NCBI GenBank assembly: GCA_026692905.1
Contig: JAPLNL010000093.1
Location: 1-33,348 of the forward strand
Length of the DNA stretch: 33,348 nt
Reading direction: 5' to 3'
From: Planctomycetota bacterium
GTDB taxonomy: Bacteria; Planctomycetota; Planctomycetia; Pirellulales; Pirellulaceae
The position numbers and the translations under genes were made by a program. The notes below the pieces were generated by a model. That model made no database searches. It had not been told where the DNA came from and was given only the letters and a program-made list of their open reading frames with translations. Of the stretch, positions 25,938-33,299 are shown in pieces (positions within the stretch are counted from its first letter, which is position 1; each line of letters begins with the position of its first letter).

Positions 25938-26159
25938 GATTCAAGCGGTTTCCAGGTAGGATTCGAAATCGATGAGTTGAGAGAATTCAGTTATAGACTG
26001 TTTCTGCGACTCGGGGGACGCCATTTGACGTTTCCTACTGGTTCCTAATCACACCCCGGATTGCGAAAAACCAAGGAAATCGTTATCCTCCTGCCCTGAC
26101 AGAATCCTATCGAACGACAACCATTTCAATACTTCATTCCATTTTTCAAAGCCGAACCG

Positions 26160-28220
26160 ATGAACGCACCAACACATACGCTTCCGCAACTGGCTGTTAA
26201 CACTATTCGAACACTCAGCATGGACGGCGTCCAAGCTGCCAATAGCGGCCACCCAGGAACCCCAATGGCTCTCGCCCCGGTCACGTTCCAGCTTTGGACT
26301 GAGGCCATGCGTTACGATCCGATGAATCCGGACTGGGCCAATCGGGATCGATTCATTTTGTCCTGCGGACACGCTTCGATGCTGCTGTATTCGATGATTC
26401 ACCTTGCCGGGATTCGCGGAGTTGATGCTCACGGCAAGGTCACAGCTGCTGAATCGATCACTATCGAAAACATCAAGAATTTCCGACAGCTTCATAGCCC
26501 ATGTGCCGGTCACCCTGAACTCGGCTACGCAGCAGGAATCGAAACGACCACTGGTCCGCTCGGCCAGGGGGTCGGTAATTCCGTCGGCATGGCGATTGCC
26601 AGCAAGCACTTGGGGGCCAAGTACAACAAGCCTAATCTGACACTTTTTGATTACGACGTTTACGCTCTGTGCAGCGACGGCGATTTGATGGAGGGGATCT
26701 CGTCTGAGGCTGCCTCGATGGCCGGCCATTTGAAGCTGTCGAATCTATGCTGGATCTACGATGACAACGGGATCACCATCGAGGGCCACACGGACCTTGC
26801 ATTTACCGAAAATGCAACTCAAAAATTCCAAGGGCTCGGTTGGAACACGATCCTTGTCGAAGATGCAAACGATCTCGTTGCTCTTCAAAGTGCCTTTGAT
26901 GCATTCAAAGCAACTACGGACAAGCCAACGCTGATCATTGTCCGGTCCGTCATCGGTTTCGGTTCTCCGAACAAAGCCAATACACACAATGCCCACGGCG
27001 CACCGCTCGGTGACGAAGAGATCAAACTGACGAAGAAGGCTTATGGCTGGCCAGAGAACGAGAAGTTCTTGGTGCCAGAATCCGTAAAGAAGTATTTCGC
27101 CGACACCATGGGCGAGCGAGGCAAAAAGGCTCAAGCCGCATGGACGAAGATGTTTGCGGACTACCAAACGAAATTCCCTAATGAGGCAGCTGAAGTTTCT
27201 TGCCTCATTCATCGTCAGCTTCCAGCGGGTTGGGATAGTGGACTCAAGCCATTTCCGGCCGATGCCAAGGGCTTGGCCACGCGTGTCAGCAGCGGCAAAG
27301 TTCTCAACATGCTCGCTCCGCACATGCCCAGCTTGATCGGTGGCTCCGCAGACTTGGCACCGTCGACGATGACCTTGCTTGATGGCCAAGGAGACTTCGA
27401 GCCCGGCCAGTACGCGAATCGCAATATGCACTTCGGTATCCGCGAGCATGGAATGGCTTCGGCGCTAAACGGCATGAGCTTGTCCGGCCTGCGTGCTTAC
27501 GGTGCAACGTTCTTCGTCTTCACAGACTACATGCGACCGTCGATGCGATTGAGCAGTATCATGCATCAACCTGTCCTGTACGTCTTGACTCACGACTCGA
27601 TCGGCTTGGGTGAGGATGGACCGACGCACCAACCTGTTGAGCATTTGGCCGCTTGCCGAGCGATTCCGGGTTTGTACGTCTTCCGACCTGGTGACGCCAA
27701 CGAAGTGTTGTACTGTTACAAGGCTGCGATGAAGTTGACTAATCATCCGTCGGCGATGGTGCTTTCACGGCAAAACGTTCCAACCATGGATCGCACTAAG
27801 CTTGGCGATGCAGCCGGCGCGGAAAAAGGTGGTTACGTTCTGAGCGACTGTGCAGGCAAGCCGCAAGCAATCATCATGGGGACAGGAACTGAAATTCCGA
27901 TCTGCATGAAGGCACAGGAACTATTGGCGGCTGAAGGGATCATGACTCGCGTCGTTAGCTTGCCATGCTTTGAGCTGTTCGATGATCAAACACCGGACTA
28001 CCGCGCAAGTGTCTTGCCAAAAGATGTAACGGCGCGTGTTGCATGCGAAGCTGGGATTCGTCAAGGCTGGGACAAATACATTGGAGCCGATGGCCATTTT
28101 GTTGGCATGAGTACCTTCGGCGCTTCCGCACCGTTCGATCAACTGTACAAGCACTTCAAGATCACCGCGGAACAGATCGCTTCGCAAGTGAAGTTAATGA
28201 ATAACGAGCTGTTGGTGTAA
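26160..28220 (+). CDS. tkt: Transketolase
   Basis: This thiamin-diphosphate enzyme moves two-carbon units between sugar phosphates in the pentose phosphate pathway. The 686 residues comprise the N-terminal PP domain (VQAANSGHPGTPMALAP; RFILSCGHASMLLYS; TTGPLGQG; the TPP motif SDGDLMEGIS...YDDNGITIEG, with Ser for the usual Gly). The Pyr domain follows (IGGSADLAPS, FGIREHGMASALNGM, ATFFVFTDYMRPSMRLSSIM, DSIGLGEDGPTHQPVEHLA), then the C-terminal domain ending NNELLV. Length and motifs are normal, so it should be active. The ATG at 26160 begins right before the family's usual start; no SD is evident. It is a single gene, diverging from the ceramidase-like gene with 222 bases between. Confidence 0.97.
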   Translation: MNAPTHTLPQLAVNTIRTLSMDGVQAANSGHPGTPMALAPVTFQLWTEAMRYDPMNPDWANRDRFILSCGHASMLLYSMIHLAGIRGVDAHGKVTAAESITIENIKNFRQLHSPCAGHPELGYAAGIETTTGPLGQGVGNSVGMAIASKHLGAKYNKPNLTLFDYDVYALCSDGDLMEGISSEAASMAGHLKLSNLCWIYDDNGITIEGHTDLAFTENATQKFQGLGWNTILVEDANDLVALQSAFDAFKATTDKPTLIIVRSVIGFGSPNKANTHNAHGAPLGDEEIKLTKKAYGWPENEKFLVPESVKKYFADTMGERGKKAQAAWTKMFADYQTKFPNEAAEVSCLIHRQLPAGWDSGLKPFPADAKGLATRVSSGKVLNMLAPHMPSLIGGSADLAPSTMTLLDGQGDFEPGQYANRNMHFGIREHGMASALNGMSLSGLRAYGATFFVFTDYMRPSMRLSSIMHQPVLYVLTHDSIGLGEDGPTHQPVEHLAACRAIPGLYVFRPGDANEVLYCYKAAMKLTNHPSAMVLSRQNVPTMDRTKLGDAAGAEKGGYVLSDCAGKPQAIIMGTGTEIPICMKAQELLAAEGIMTRVVSLPCFELFDDQTPDYRASVLPKDVTARVACEAGIRQGWDKYIGADGHFVGMSTFGASAPFDQLYKHFKITAEQIASQVKLMNNELLV

Positions 28221-28314
28221 CGGCTTGAGCCGGGTTTGCAGTATCGAACGTACAACGCCTACCCCAAAGACTCTTGGCGCAGAATTTCATCATAAGAAAC
28301 CGTTCTTCCTGAAA

Positions 28315-28339
28315 ATCCTTTCGATATATCGAAAAGGAT
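28315..28339. repeat. Palindrome after transketolase
   Basis: ATCCTTTCGATA pairs with TATCGAAAAGGAT, with a single bulged A. The central TCGATATATCGA (28321-28332) is a perfect 12-base palindrome. There is no T-run after it, so it may be a protein-binding site or a decayed repeat rather than a terminator. Confidence 0.5.
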
Positions 28340-28446
28340 GTTGGGCCGGGGACCCGCGTGACGAACAACTCCACGCACTAAACGTCCAAGTGCGGAACGA
28401 TCTGCAATGGATGTAATCAATACCGACCCAAAGATCATTTCCACAA

Positions 28447-28866
28447 ATGAACGGAATCAATATGCCCTGGATCGAATGGTACAACTCGCTGGCAAAACCA
28501 AGCTGGACGCCTGCGCCGGCGACCATCGGAATGATTTGGCAGATTCTTTACCCAATCATTCTCGTCAGCTTTGGGTTCGTGTTCGTGCAGATGTTTCGAG
28601 TCAAAGTGAGTTGGCTGGTCGCATTGCCATTCGCCATCAACCTTATAGCGAACTTGATCTTCACTCCGATCCAGTTTGGGATGCGGAACCTGCCGTTGGC
28701 TGCGTTGGATATTCTGGTCGTGTGGGCGACGATCATCTGGTGTGTCATCGCAGTTTTGCCGCACTTCAAATGGGTTGCCGTGGCTCAAGTGCCATACTTC
28801 ATTTGGGTATCTCTTGCGACTGTGTTGCAATTGAGCATCACCTGGATGAATTGGGGAAGATCGTGA
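28447..28866 (+). CDS. TspO/MBR family membrane protein
   Basis: The 139 residues, with five predicted membrane spans, have the TspO/MBR layout: IEWYNSLAKPSWTPAPATIGMIWQILY at the N-terminus, FAINLIANLIFTPIQFG in the middle and VPYFIWVSLATVLQLSITWMNWG at the end. These correspond to the family's WYxxLxKPxWxPP and LPYxxWVxxAxxLN motifs, with Gln in the last position where Asn is usual. TspO proteins bind porphyrins and other tetrapyrroles in the outer or inner membrane and take part in stress regulation; the ligand here is unknown. The ATG at 28447 gives the longest frame. A second ATG five codons later (MPWIEWY), preceded by ACGGA, may be the true start. The next gene follows after 94 bases. 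Confidence 0.88.
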   Translation: MNGINMPWIEWYNSLAKPSWTPAPATIGMIWQILYPIILVSFGFVFVQMFRVKVSWLVALPFAINLIANLIFTPIQFGMRNLPLAALDILVVWATIIWCVIAVLPHFKWVAVAQVPYFIWVSLATVLQLSITWMNWGRS

Positions 28867-28960
28867 TCCTTGGACTTTCTCAAACGACGATTTCGCAGGA
28901 CATGCCGGGTAGACTGGCAGACTCAAAACTCAATACCATTACCGATAACTAAGAGGTCGC

Positions 28961-29416
28961 ATGAACGATCACGAACTCTATATGCGGCGAGCGATTGAAT
29001 TGGCGGCGAATGTTCCCGAATATCCTTTTGGGGCATTGATAGTGAATCGGGATAATGGCGAGATTTTGGCCGAGGGCTGGAATAAATCATCCATCAATCC
29101 GACATTTCACGGTGAGATTGATGCCATCAATCAACTGGTCTTGTCCAATCCCGGAATCGACGGTAACAAACTCGTGCTTTATACAACAGCCGAACCCTGT
29201 CCGATGTGCCAAGGGGCGATTCTCTGGACAGGTATTGAAATGGTCGTCTTCGGCACGTCCATTCGTTCACTACAAAAAATGGGATGGCGACAGATCGATA
29301 TCTTTGCGGAAGAAGTGATTCGTCGCAGTCCAGCATGGAGATGCACGATCATAGGCGGTGTGTTGGAGCAAGACTGTGACGCACTGTTTGCACTGGCAAA
29401 TTCACGAAGAGATTAA
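28961..29416 (+). CDS. Nucleoside/guanine deaminase, cytidine-deaminase-like fold
   Basis: The 151 residues carry the CDA zinc site: HGEIDAI (His ligand and catalytic Glu) and PCPMCQGAI (two Cys ligands). The N-terminus is YMRRAIELAANVPEYPFGALIV and the next strand is MVVFGTSI. This is the group containing guanine deaminase GuaD, tRNA adenosine deaminase and related nucleoside deaminases. HGE with an acidic residue following, rather than HAE, and the short C-terminus point more to a free-base or nucleoside enzyme than to TadA, but the substrate cannot be fixed. AAGAGGT is an SD 4 bases before the ATG. The CIA30 gene starts five bases after its stop, so they are co-transcribed. Confidence 0.88.
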   Translation: MNDHELYMRRAIELAANVPEYPFGALIVNRDNGEILAEGWNKSSINPTFHGEIDAINQLVLSNPGIDGNKLVLYTTAEPCPMCQGAILWTGIEMVVFGTSIRSLQKMGWRQIDIFAEEVIRRSPAWRCTIIGGVLEQDCDALFALANSRRD

Positions 29417-29421
29417 AGAAA

Positions 29422-30003
29422 ATGAAATTAGCATACTTGGTCGGCTGCTTAGCTTATTTGATGGTGACAACGGTGATGGCTGACGACACGCTACAACCCC
29501 TATTCGACTTTACAGAAGCCGATGCTGCGAAGGAGTGGCAGACCGTTAACGATGGAGTCATGGGCGGCGTTTCCGATGGCAAGTTCAAGATCACCGATGC
29601 GAAGACAATGGAATTCTTCGGAACACTGTCTTTAGCAAACAATGGGGGTTTCGCTTCTGTGCGAACGAAGGCTAAAAAGCTCGACTTAGAAGAAGGTGAT
29701 ACTTTGGTCGCCAAAGTCCGGGGCGATGGTCGGGAGTATATGCTTAACCTTTACCCCAACAGGCAACGGGTGGCTTACTCGTATCGGGCCACGGTGCAAA
29801 CTAAGAAAGACGAATGGATCGAAGTCAAAGTCCCACTCGATAAGTTTGAAGCGACTTCGTTTGGTCGGGCGGTTCGAGATGCCAGCGCAGTAAGGCCCGC
29901 AGAAATCAGCGTTCTGGGCTTCATGCTAGGCGACAAGAAAGCCGGGCCGTTCAAGCTGGAGATCGAGTGGATCAAGGTGGAGCGGAAAGAGGTATCGAAA
30001 TGA
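29422..30003 (+). CDS. Exported CIA30-family protein
   Basis: The 193 residues contain an N-terminal signal sequence (LAYLVGCLAYLMVTTVMA, cut before DDT) and a CIA30 beta-sandwich domain. Its landmarks are WQTVNDGVMGGVSDGKF, FGTLSLANNGGFASVRTK, LVAKVRGDGREYMLNLY, EWIEVKVPLDKF and a final ISVLGFMLGDKKAGPFKLEIEWI. In mitochondria CIA30 (NDUFAF1) helps assemble complex I. Bacterial members are mostly uncharacterised, and a complex I link should not be assumed here. It starts five bases after the deaminase. Its stop overlaps the start of the small membrane protein (ATGA), so the three genes form one tightly packed unit. Confidence 0.9.
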   Translation: MKLAYLVGCLAYLMVTTVMADDTLQPLFDFTEADAAKEWQTVNDGVMGGVSDGKFKITDAKTMEFFGTLSLANNGGFASVRTKAKKLDLEEGDTLVAKVRGDGREYMLNLYPNRQRVAYSYRATVQTKKDEWIEVKVPLDKFEATSFGRAVRDASAVRPAEISVLGFMLGDKKAGPFKLEIEWIKVERKEVSK

Positions 30004-30386
30004 CCCTACTTCACCTGCCCTACATTTTCAACATCATCGTACTAATCCCAATTGGCCTTCTGACGTTGCTTGGCGGCGAAAAGGGCGGGCAGTTAGCCTG
30101 TCAAAGTAAGTTCACTGAGAGCGAAGGGTTCCGCACGATCCTCGGCTCATTGTGGACTGCAATCTTAATCGGTTCGGTGCTGGGCCTGTTCTTTCCGATA
30201 ACAATGTCGGCACTGCTTTTGATTCAAGTGATCTACAAAACACTTTGGCTTTTGGTTTATACGATGCCCCGTTTGCTCAAGAAGCGTAGCAACGAAGTTC
30301 CCTTTGGAATCGCTTCGACATTTCTCGTAATCATCGTGAGCTACCCCTGGGTCATTCCGTGGGGGCAGTTGTTCGGAACTCGATGA
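30000..30386 (+). CDS. Small multi-spanning membrane protein, function unknown
   Basis: No family is recognised. The 128 residues have about four hydrophobic segments: YIFNIIVLIPIGLLTLLG, LWTAILIGSVLGLFFPITMSALLLIQVI, TLWLLVYTMP and IASTFLVIIVSYPWVI. A basic loop (RLLKKRSNE) lies between the last two. The ATG at 30000 overlaps the CIA30 stop codon by the ATGA arrangement, which decides the start over a longer in-frame reading from 29967. Translational coupling suggests that the CIA30 protein and this membrane protein work together. It converges with the methyltransferase gene 29 bases downstream. Confidence 0.7.
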   Translation: MTLLHLPYIFNIIVLIPIGLLTLLGGEKGGQLACQSKFTESEGFRTILGSLWTAILIGSVLGLFFPITMSALLLIQVIYKTLWLLVYTMPRLLKKRSNEVPFGIASTFLVIIVSYPWVIPWGQLFGTR

Positions 30387-30415
30387 TGATTCGTAGCACA
30401 ACTAACATTACGCAT

Positions 30416-30973
30416 TCAATACATAGCTCGGCATACAACCACAAACCATGCCTTCGGTCCACCGTCCTTGAAACTTGGATCATTTGGATCGGGGCGAACC
30501 TCGTACCTTGATCGCTCAATGGACTGAATTTGCCATCCTTCGGCAAAAGTCTCTCGGATTTCTTTTTCTGATACTCGACGTGGACCAATTGTTCCTGGTT
30601 CGTCATCGCTAAAGCACAACAGGTAAAATCGACCACCGGGCTTGAGAACCGAAGCCAAGCCATCGACGTATCGATGTCGATCGTCATATGAGAAAACATG
30701 AAACAACCCGCTGTCGATCACAGTATCAAAGTGTTCGGGAAGGTCTGCGAGTTTCAGAGCGTCCATCACCAGAAAGGTTGCTGTTAGCTTACGTTCGACG
30801 GCCTTCTGTTTAGCGATGTGTATTGGTTCTTCAAGGAAGTCGATGCCTGTGACTTTATGTCCTCGCTTGGCGAAGAGGAGGGTATCGTCGTTGTACTTCC
30901 CCACTGCTCTACGAGGCTCTGCTGACGGATTGAATTTGCGAGAATAGGTTTTTGGGCGTCGTTGGTTTGCCAT
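30416..30973 (-). CDS. Class I SAM methyltransferase lacking motif I (possibly non-functional)
   Basis: Residues about 37-180 match a class I methyltransferase: RGHKVTGIDFLEEPI (motif II), FLVMDALKLADLPEHFDTVIDSGLFHVF (motifs III-IV), VLKPGGRFYLLCFSDDEPGTIGPRRVS and FAEGWQIQSIERSRYEV. The preceding part should hold the SAM-binding VLDVGCGTG loop and about 30 residues of lead-in. Instead it reads EPRRAVGKYNDDTLLFA and a basic N-terminus (MANQRRPKTYSRKF). I find no glycine loop in any frame of the upstream 100 bases. The gene has probably lost its 5' part and acquired a new start, so activity is doubtful. It sits next to a tRNA and recombinase, where rearrangement is common. Confidence 0.7.
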   Translation of the reverse strand: MANQRRPKTYSRKFNPSAEPRRAVGKYNDDTLLFAKRGHKVTGIDFLEEPIHIAKQKAVERKLTATFLVMDALKLADLPEHFDTVIDSGLFHVFSYDDRHRYVDGLASVLKPGGRFYLLCFSDDEPGTIGPRRVSEKEIRETFAEGWQIQSIERSRYEVRPDPNDPSFKDGGPKAWFVVVCRAMY

Positions 30974-31051
30974 CGGAATTTGGTGGTAACAGGCAGAGAT
31001 CGAAGAACGAAATTACCGTGAAATTACCGGAACACCAGTGGGAAGTCAGAA

Positions 31052-31068
31052 ACCAATGAAAACATTGG
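31052..31068. repeat. Left copy of the 17-bp palindromic repeat flanking tRNA-Ser
   Basis: ACCAATGAAAACATTGG contains CCAATG/CATTGG arms around AAAA. An identical copy lies on the other side of the tRNA. The sequence after this copy (GTATTGG) repeats part of the arm again. Confidence 0.85.
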
Positions 31069-31086
31069 GTATTGGAAGAAAAAAAG

Positions 31087-31173
31087 CGGATGGGGAGGGA
31101 TTCGAACCCACGGACGCCTTACGACGTCTCCGGTTTTCAAGACCGGTGCAATAAACCGCTCTGCCACCCATCC
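31087..31173 (-). tRNA. tRNA-Ser (anticodon UGA)
   Basis: Read on the minus strand, the 87-base gene has acceptor GGATGGG pairing with CCCATCC plus discriminator G. The D arm starts TGGCAGAGCGGTT, the anticodon stem is CCGGT/ACCGG around CTTGAAA (anticodon TGA), and the long class II variable arm is GACGTCGTAAGGCGTC. The T arm has GTTCGAATC. No CCA is encoded. A run of seven T follows, suitable for termination. Confidence 0.97.
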
Positions 31174-31185
31174 AAGGTGTTTTTG

Positions 31186-31202
31186 ACCAATGAAAACATT
31201 GG
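31186..31202. repeat. Right copy of the 17-bp palindromic repeat flanking tRNA-Ser
   Basis: This copy of ACCAATGAAAACATTGG is identical to 31052-31068, 134 bases away in the same orientation, on the 5' side of the tRNA. The two copies could be recombination core sites or binding sites for the adjacent recombinase. Confidence 0.85.
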
Positions 31203-31248
31203 ACATTTCGAGTTTAACGTCAGCGGCTTGACTGACGACGGAATCGGT

Positions 31249-31271
31249 TGTACCCTTTTCTGTACCCTTTT
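31249..31271 (+). promoter_or_regulatory. Two direct copies of TGTACCCTTTT upstream of the recombinase gene
   Basis: Copies at 31249-31259 and 31261-31271 are exact, 12 bases apart, about 90 bases before the recombinase start. The same 11-mer occurs twice more as an inverted pair inside the gene. They look like iterons or operator sites for the recombinase or an accessory protein. A weak hairpin (TTAGGTG/CGCCTAA) follows directly. Confidence 0.55.
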
Positions 31272-31360
31272 AGGTGCTTTGAACGCCTAAAAAGTGCTCC
31301 CTTGATGCTGTAACATCGCAGGAGCTGAACCCACCCCACTGGTTAAGCATAGGTGAGAAC

Positions 31361-32518
31361 ATGACGAATTCTAAGCAAAAGCCGAAATCAAAGCGACCCC
31401 GAAAAGCACAAACCCTATCTTTTCACAAAGGGCGCGGATACTGGTACAAAACCATTCGCGGCAGGCGGAAGTACTACGAGAACATCGAGAACGACCCCAC
31501 AGGCCAAAAGTCGCTCGAGCAGTGGCTAGCCACAAAAGACGATCCTTTCGCGGAAATAAAAAGGGTACAGGGGGATGGTTGTACCCTTTTGGAAATTGTC
31601 AACGCTTTTTGCCAGCATAAGAAGGACCGCGTTGATTCTGGGGAATTGTCTCAACGGATGTTCGATGAGTACTACGCCAGTTGCGAGCTGTTGCTATCCG
31701 AGATCGACAAAAGCCGAGTTGCTCAAAACCTGAATTCAGACGACTTTGCCAAAGTCCGAAAAGCACTTTCGAACCGTTATGGTGTGAACGGACTGACAAA
31801 ACGAATTCAGCAAATTCGATCCCTTTTCAAATTCGCCTACGAGACTTCGTTGCTGGATAAGCCGATGCGGTTCGGACCTAGTTTCGACAAGCCATCCGCA
31901 AAACAAATGCGAGAGCACAGGATCCAGAAAGGAACGCAGGACTTCACGGCGGATGAGATACGGCGGATGCTCAAGGAAGCTGGACCGATCACTAAAGCGA
32001 TGGTTCTGCTAGGCGTCAACGGTGCTTTAGGCAATTCGGATATTGCAGACCTGCCATTATCCGCCATCAATCTGGAATCGAGTTGGTTGGATTACCCTCG
32101 CGCCAAGACTGCCACCCATCGCAGGATCCCACTATGGCCCGAGACGATAGCCGCTCTCAAGGCAGCAATTGACGTCAGGCCGAAAACCGATTCCACGATG
32201 CTGTTCGTTTCGACAAGAGGACAGGACTTCACAGACACAGCAAGAACCGGTTGGCGGGTTACAGGGTACTTTCGATATGTTCTCAAGAAGATTGGTATTG
32301 AGGATGGTAGGGGGTTCTACGGCTTGCGCAGGACGTTTCAGACGCAGGCGGAGGAATCAGGCGACCTAGTCGCGGTGCAGTCCATCATGGGACACATACC
32401 AAGCGAACGCGATATGTCGGCAAGGTATCGCCAGCGAATCAGCGACGGACGATTAAAGGAAGCAGTTGAGGTTGTTCGGCAATGGTTGCTCCCCATCGAA
32501 AATGAGGTGGCAAAATGA
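31361..32518 (+). CDS. Tyrosine recombinase/integrase with non-canonical active site
   Basis: The 385 residues divide into a basic N-terminus (MTNSKQKPKSKRPRK), an SH3-like/arm-binding start (GRGYWYKTIRGRRKYY), a core-binding region (about residues 75-190) and a catalytic domain. The candidate nucleophile is Tyr356 (SARYRQR), His345 lies in MGH, Arg323 in YGLRR, and a Lys in RAKTATHRRIPLW. The first catalytic Arg (TGLRxxE) is replaced by Gly224 (GALGNSD), and the His of HxxR by Tyr320. I associate this GN-S/H-D form with integrases widespread in planctomycetes, so it may be a family variant rather than a dead enzyme. The gene lies beside tRNA-Ser and overlaps the next gene by ATGA, which suggests an integrated element whose other end is out of view. 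Confidence 0.88.
   Translation: MTNSKQKPKSKRPRKAQTLSFHKGRGYWYKTIRGRRKYYENIENDPTGQKSLEQWLATKDDPFAEIKRVQGDGCTLLEIVNAFCQHKKDRVDSGELSQRMFDEYYASCELLLSEIDKSRVAQNLNSDDFAKVRKALSNRYGVNGLTKRIQQIRSLFKFAYETSLLDKPMRFGPSFDKPSAKQMREHRIQKGTQDFTADEIRRMLKEAGPITKAMVLLGVNGALGNSDIADLPLSAINLESSWLDYPRAKTATHRRIPLWPETIAALKAAIDVRPKTDSTMLFVSTRGQDFTDTARTGWRVTGYFRYVLKKIGIEDGRGFYGLRRTFQTQAEESGDLVAVQSIMGHIPSERDMSARYRQRISDGRLKEAVEVVRQWLLPIENEVAK
31559..31590. repeat. Inverted pair of the 11-mer inside the recombinase gene
   Basis: AAAAGGGTACA (31559-31569) and TGTACCCTTTT (31580-31590) are exact reverse complements with a 10-base spacer, within the coding sequence around KRVQGDGCTL. They match the two copies upstream of the gene, giving four in about 340 bases. 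Confidence 0.85.
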
Positions 32519-33102
32519 GTGAATGGAAATTGCTCGAGGATCAAGCAGAACAGCACGCTAAGCAAACGAGTTTGACGTTGCGCCAAGCGATCACAGCCGC
32601 CAGTGGCAGATGGTGTGATGCGATGACAACGGACGACAGACGCACGCAGTTGAGAAGTCTTGCCGAGTTCTTTTCTCACTTGCGCCAGGCGAATCGGTTA
32701 CATAACAACACGATCGATTCACTACGAATAGGAACCCCACCCCGAAAAGCAATCGACGTATTCAACGCAGTGCTCGAGTGTTTCGATCGTGGCATCAGGA
32801 CAGACATGGAGATTCCACTGGATGCGATCCGACGATTAGCAGACTTGAATGGACTGCCACACAAACCGAATGAAGTAATTGCGATCACTGAGCAAGTCGA
32901 AGAGTTCTTTTCTAAGCCAGAAATCGACAGTAGCAAGTATCCTGGTTTGAAGCAAATGTATCGTGATACTCAAGCGAATACCAAGCTTGCCAAGCCTGAA
33001 AAGACGTATAAGAAAGTCTGCGATCGATACTATGCGACGCTAGACCGAAACGACAGGCCGACTGTCGAAAAGCTGAAAAGATGGCTTGAGAGGAACCATT
33101 AA
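32515..33102 (+). CDS. Unknown protein translationally coupled to the recombinase
   Basis: No family is recognised. The 195 residues are soluble, helical and charged, with no signal or membrane segment. Notable stretches are LEDQAEQHAKQTSLTLRQAI, FFSHLRQANRLHNNTIDSLR, KAIDVFNAVLECFDRGI and a basic C-terminus (KTYKKVCDRYYATLDRN, ending VEKLKRWLERN). Its ATG lies within the recombinase stop (ATGA), so both are made from one message. The position of a gene right after an integrase suits an excision/directionality factor, a regulator or a cargo gene. The size is larger than typical Xis and no helix-turn-helix is clear. A terminator follows 36 bases after its stop. Confidence 0.65.
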   Translation: MSEWKLLEDQAEQHAKQTSLTLRQAITAASGRWCDAMTTDDRRTQLRSLAEFFSHLRQANRLHNNTIDSLRIGTPPRKAIDVFNAVLECFDRGIRTDMEIPLDAIRRLADLNGLPHKPNEVIAITEQVEEFFSKPEIDSSKYPGLKQMYRDTQANTKLAKPEKTYKKVCDRYYATLDRNDRPTVEKLKRWLERNH

Positions 33103-33138
33103 AAGGTTGTAACAGCAAAAAACGAGTCTACCAAAAAG

Positions 33139-33166
33139 CCTACCAACATCCCTGGTAGGTTTTTTT
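33139..33166 (+). terminator. Rho-independent terminator of the recombinase operon
   Basis: Stem CCTACCA (33139-33145) / TGGTAGG (33153-33159) with a 7-base loop is followed by seven T (33160-33166). It lies 36 bases after the stop of the coupled gene. Confidence 0.88.
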
Positions 33167-33180
33167 ATTCGAAAAAGTTC

Positions 33181-33299
33181 GGTGGTAGACCATCAGGGAA
33201 TCTTTGAAGTTTGGCAGTAGACCATTAAGGAGTCTTTTGAAGCCGCCAAAAAAGACCCTACCACGATTCTGGTAGACATGGGTTTTTCTTTTACCCATG
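33181..33299. repeat. Hairpin- and GGTAGAC-rich tract
   Basis: Two imperfect direct copies of about 30 bases (33181-33209 and 33212-33242) share GTAGACCAT and TTTGAAG. A hairpin CTACCA/TGGTAG (33258-33275) read on the minus strand is followed by a T-rich run, so it may end a gene coming from the right. CATGGGT/ACCCATG (33277-33299) is a further 7-bp hairpin. No gene is seen in 33103-33348. Confidence 0.55.

Noticed and set aside
25152-26048. 298-residue plus-strand frame
   Set aside because: It lies opposite the well-supported ceramidase-like gene and has no family motif or SD.
26745-27449. 234-residue minus-strand frame
   Set aside because: It is the antisense of transketolase, with no recognisable domain.
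29422-30003. Assigning complex I assembly to the CIA30 protein
   Set aside because: It has a signal peptide and no nuo genes nearby, so the mitochondrial role should not be transferred.
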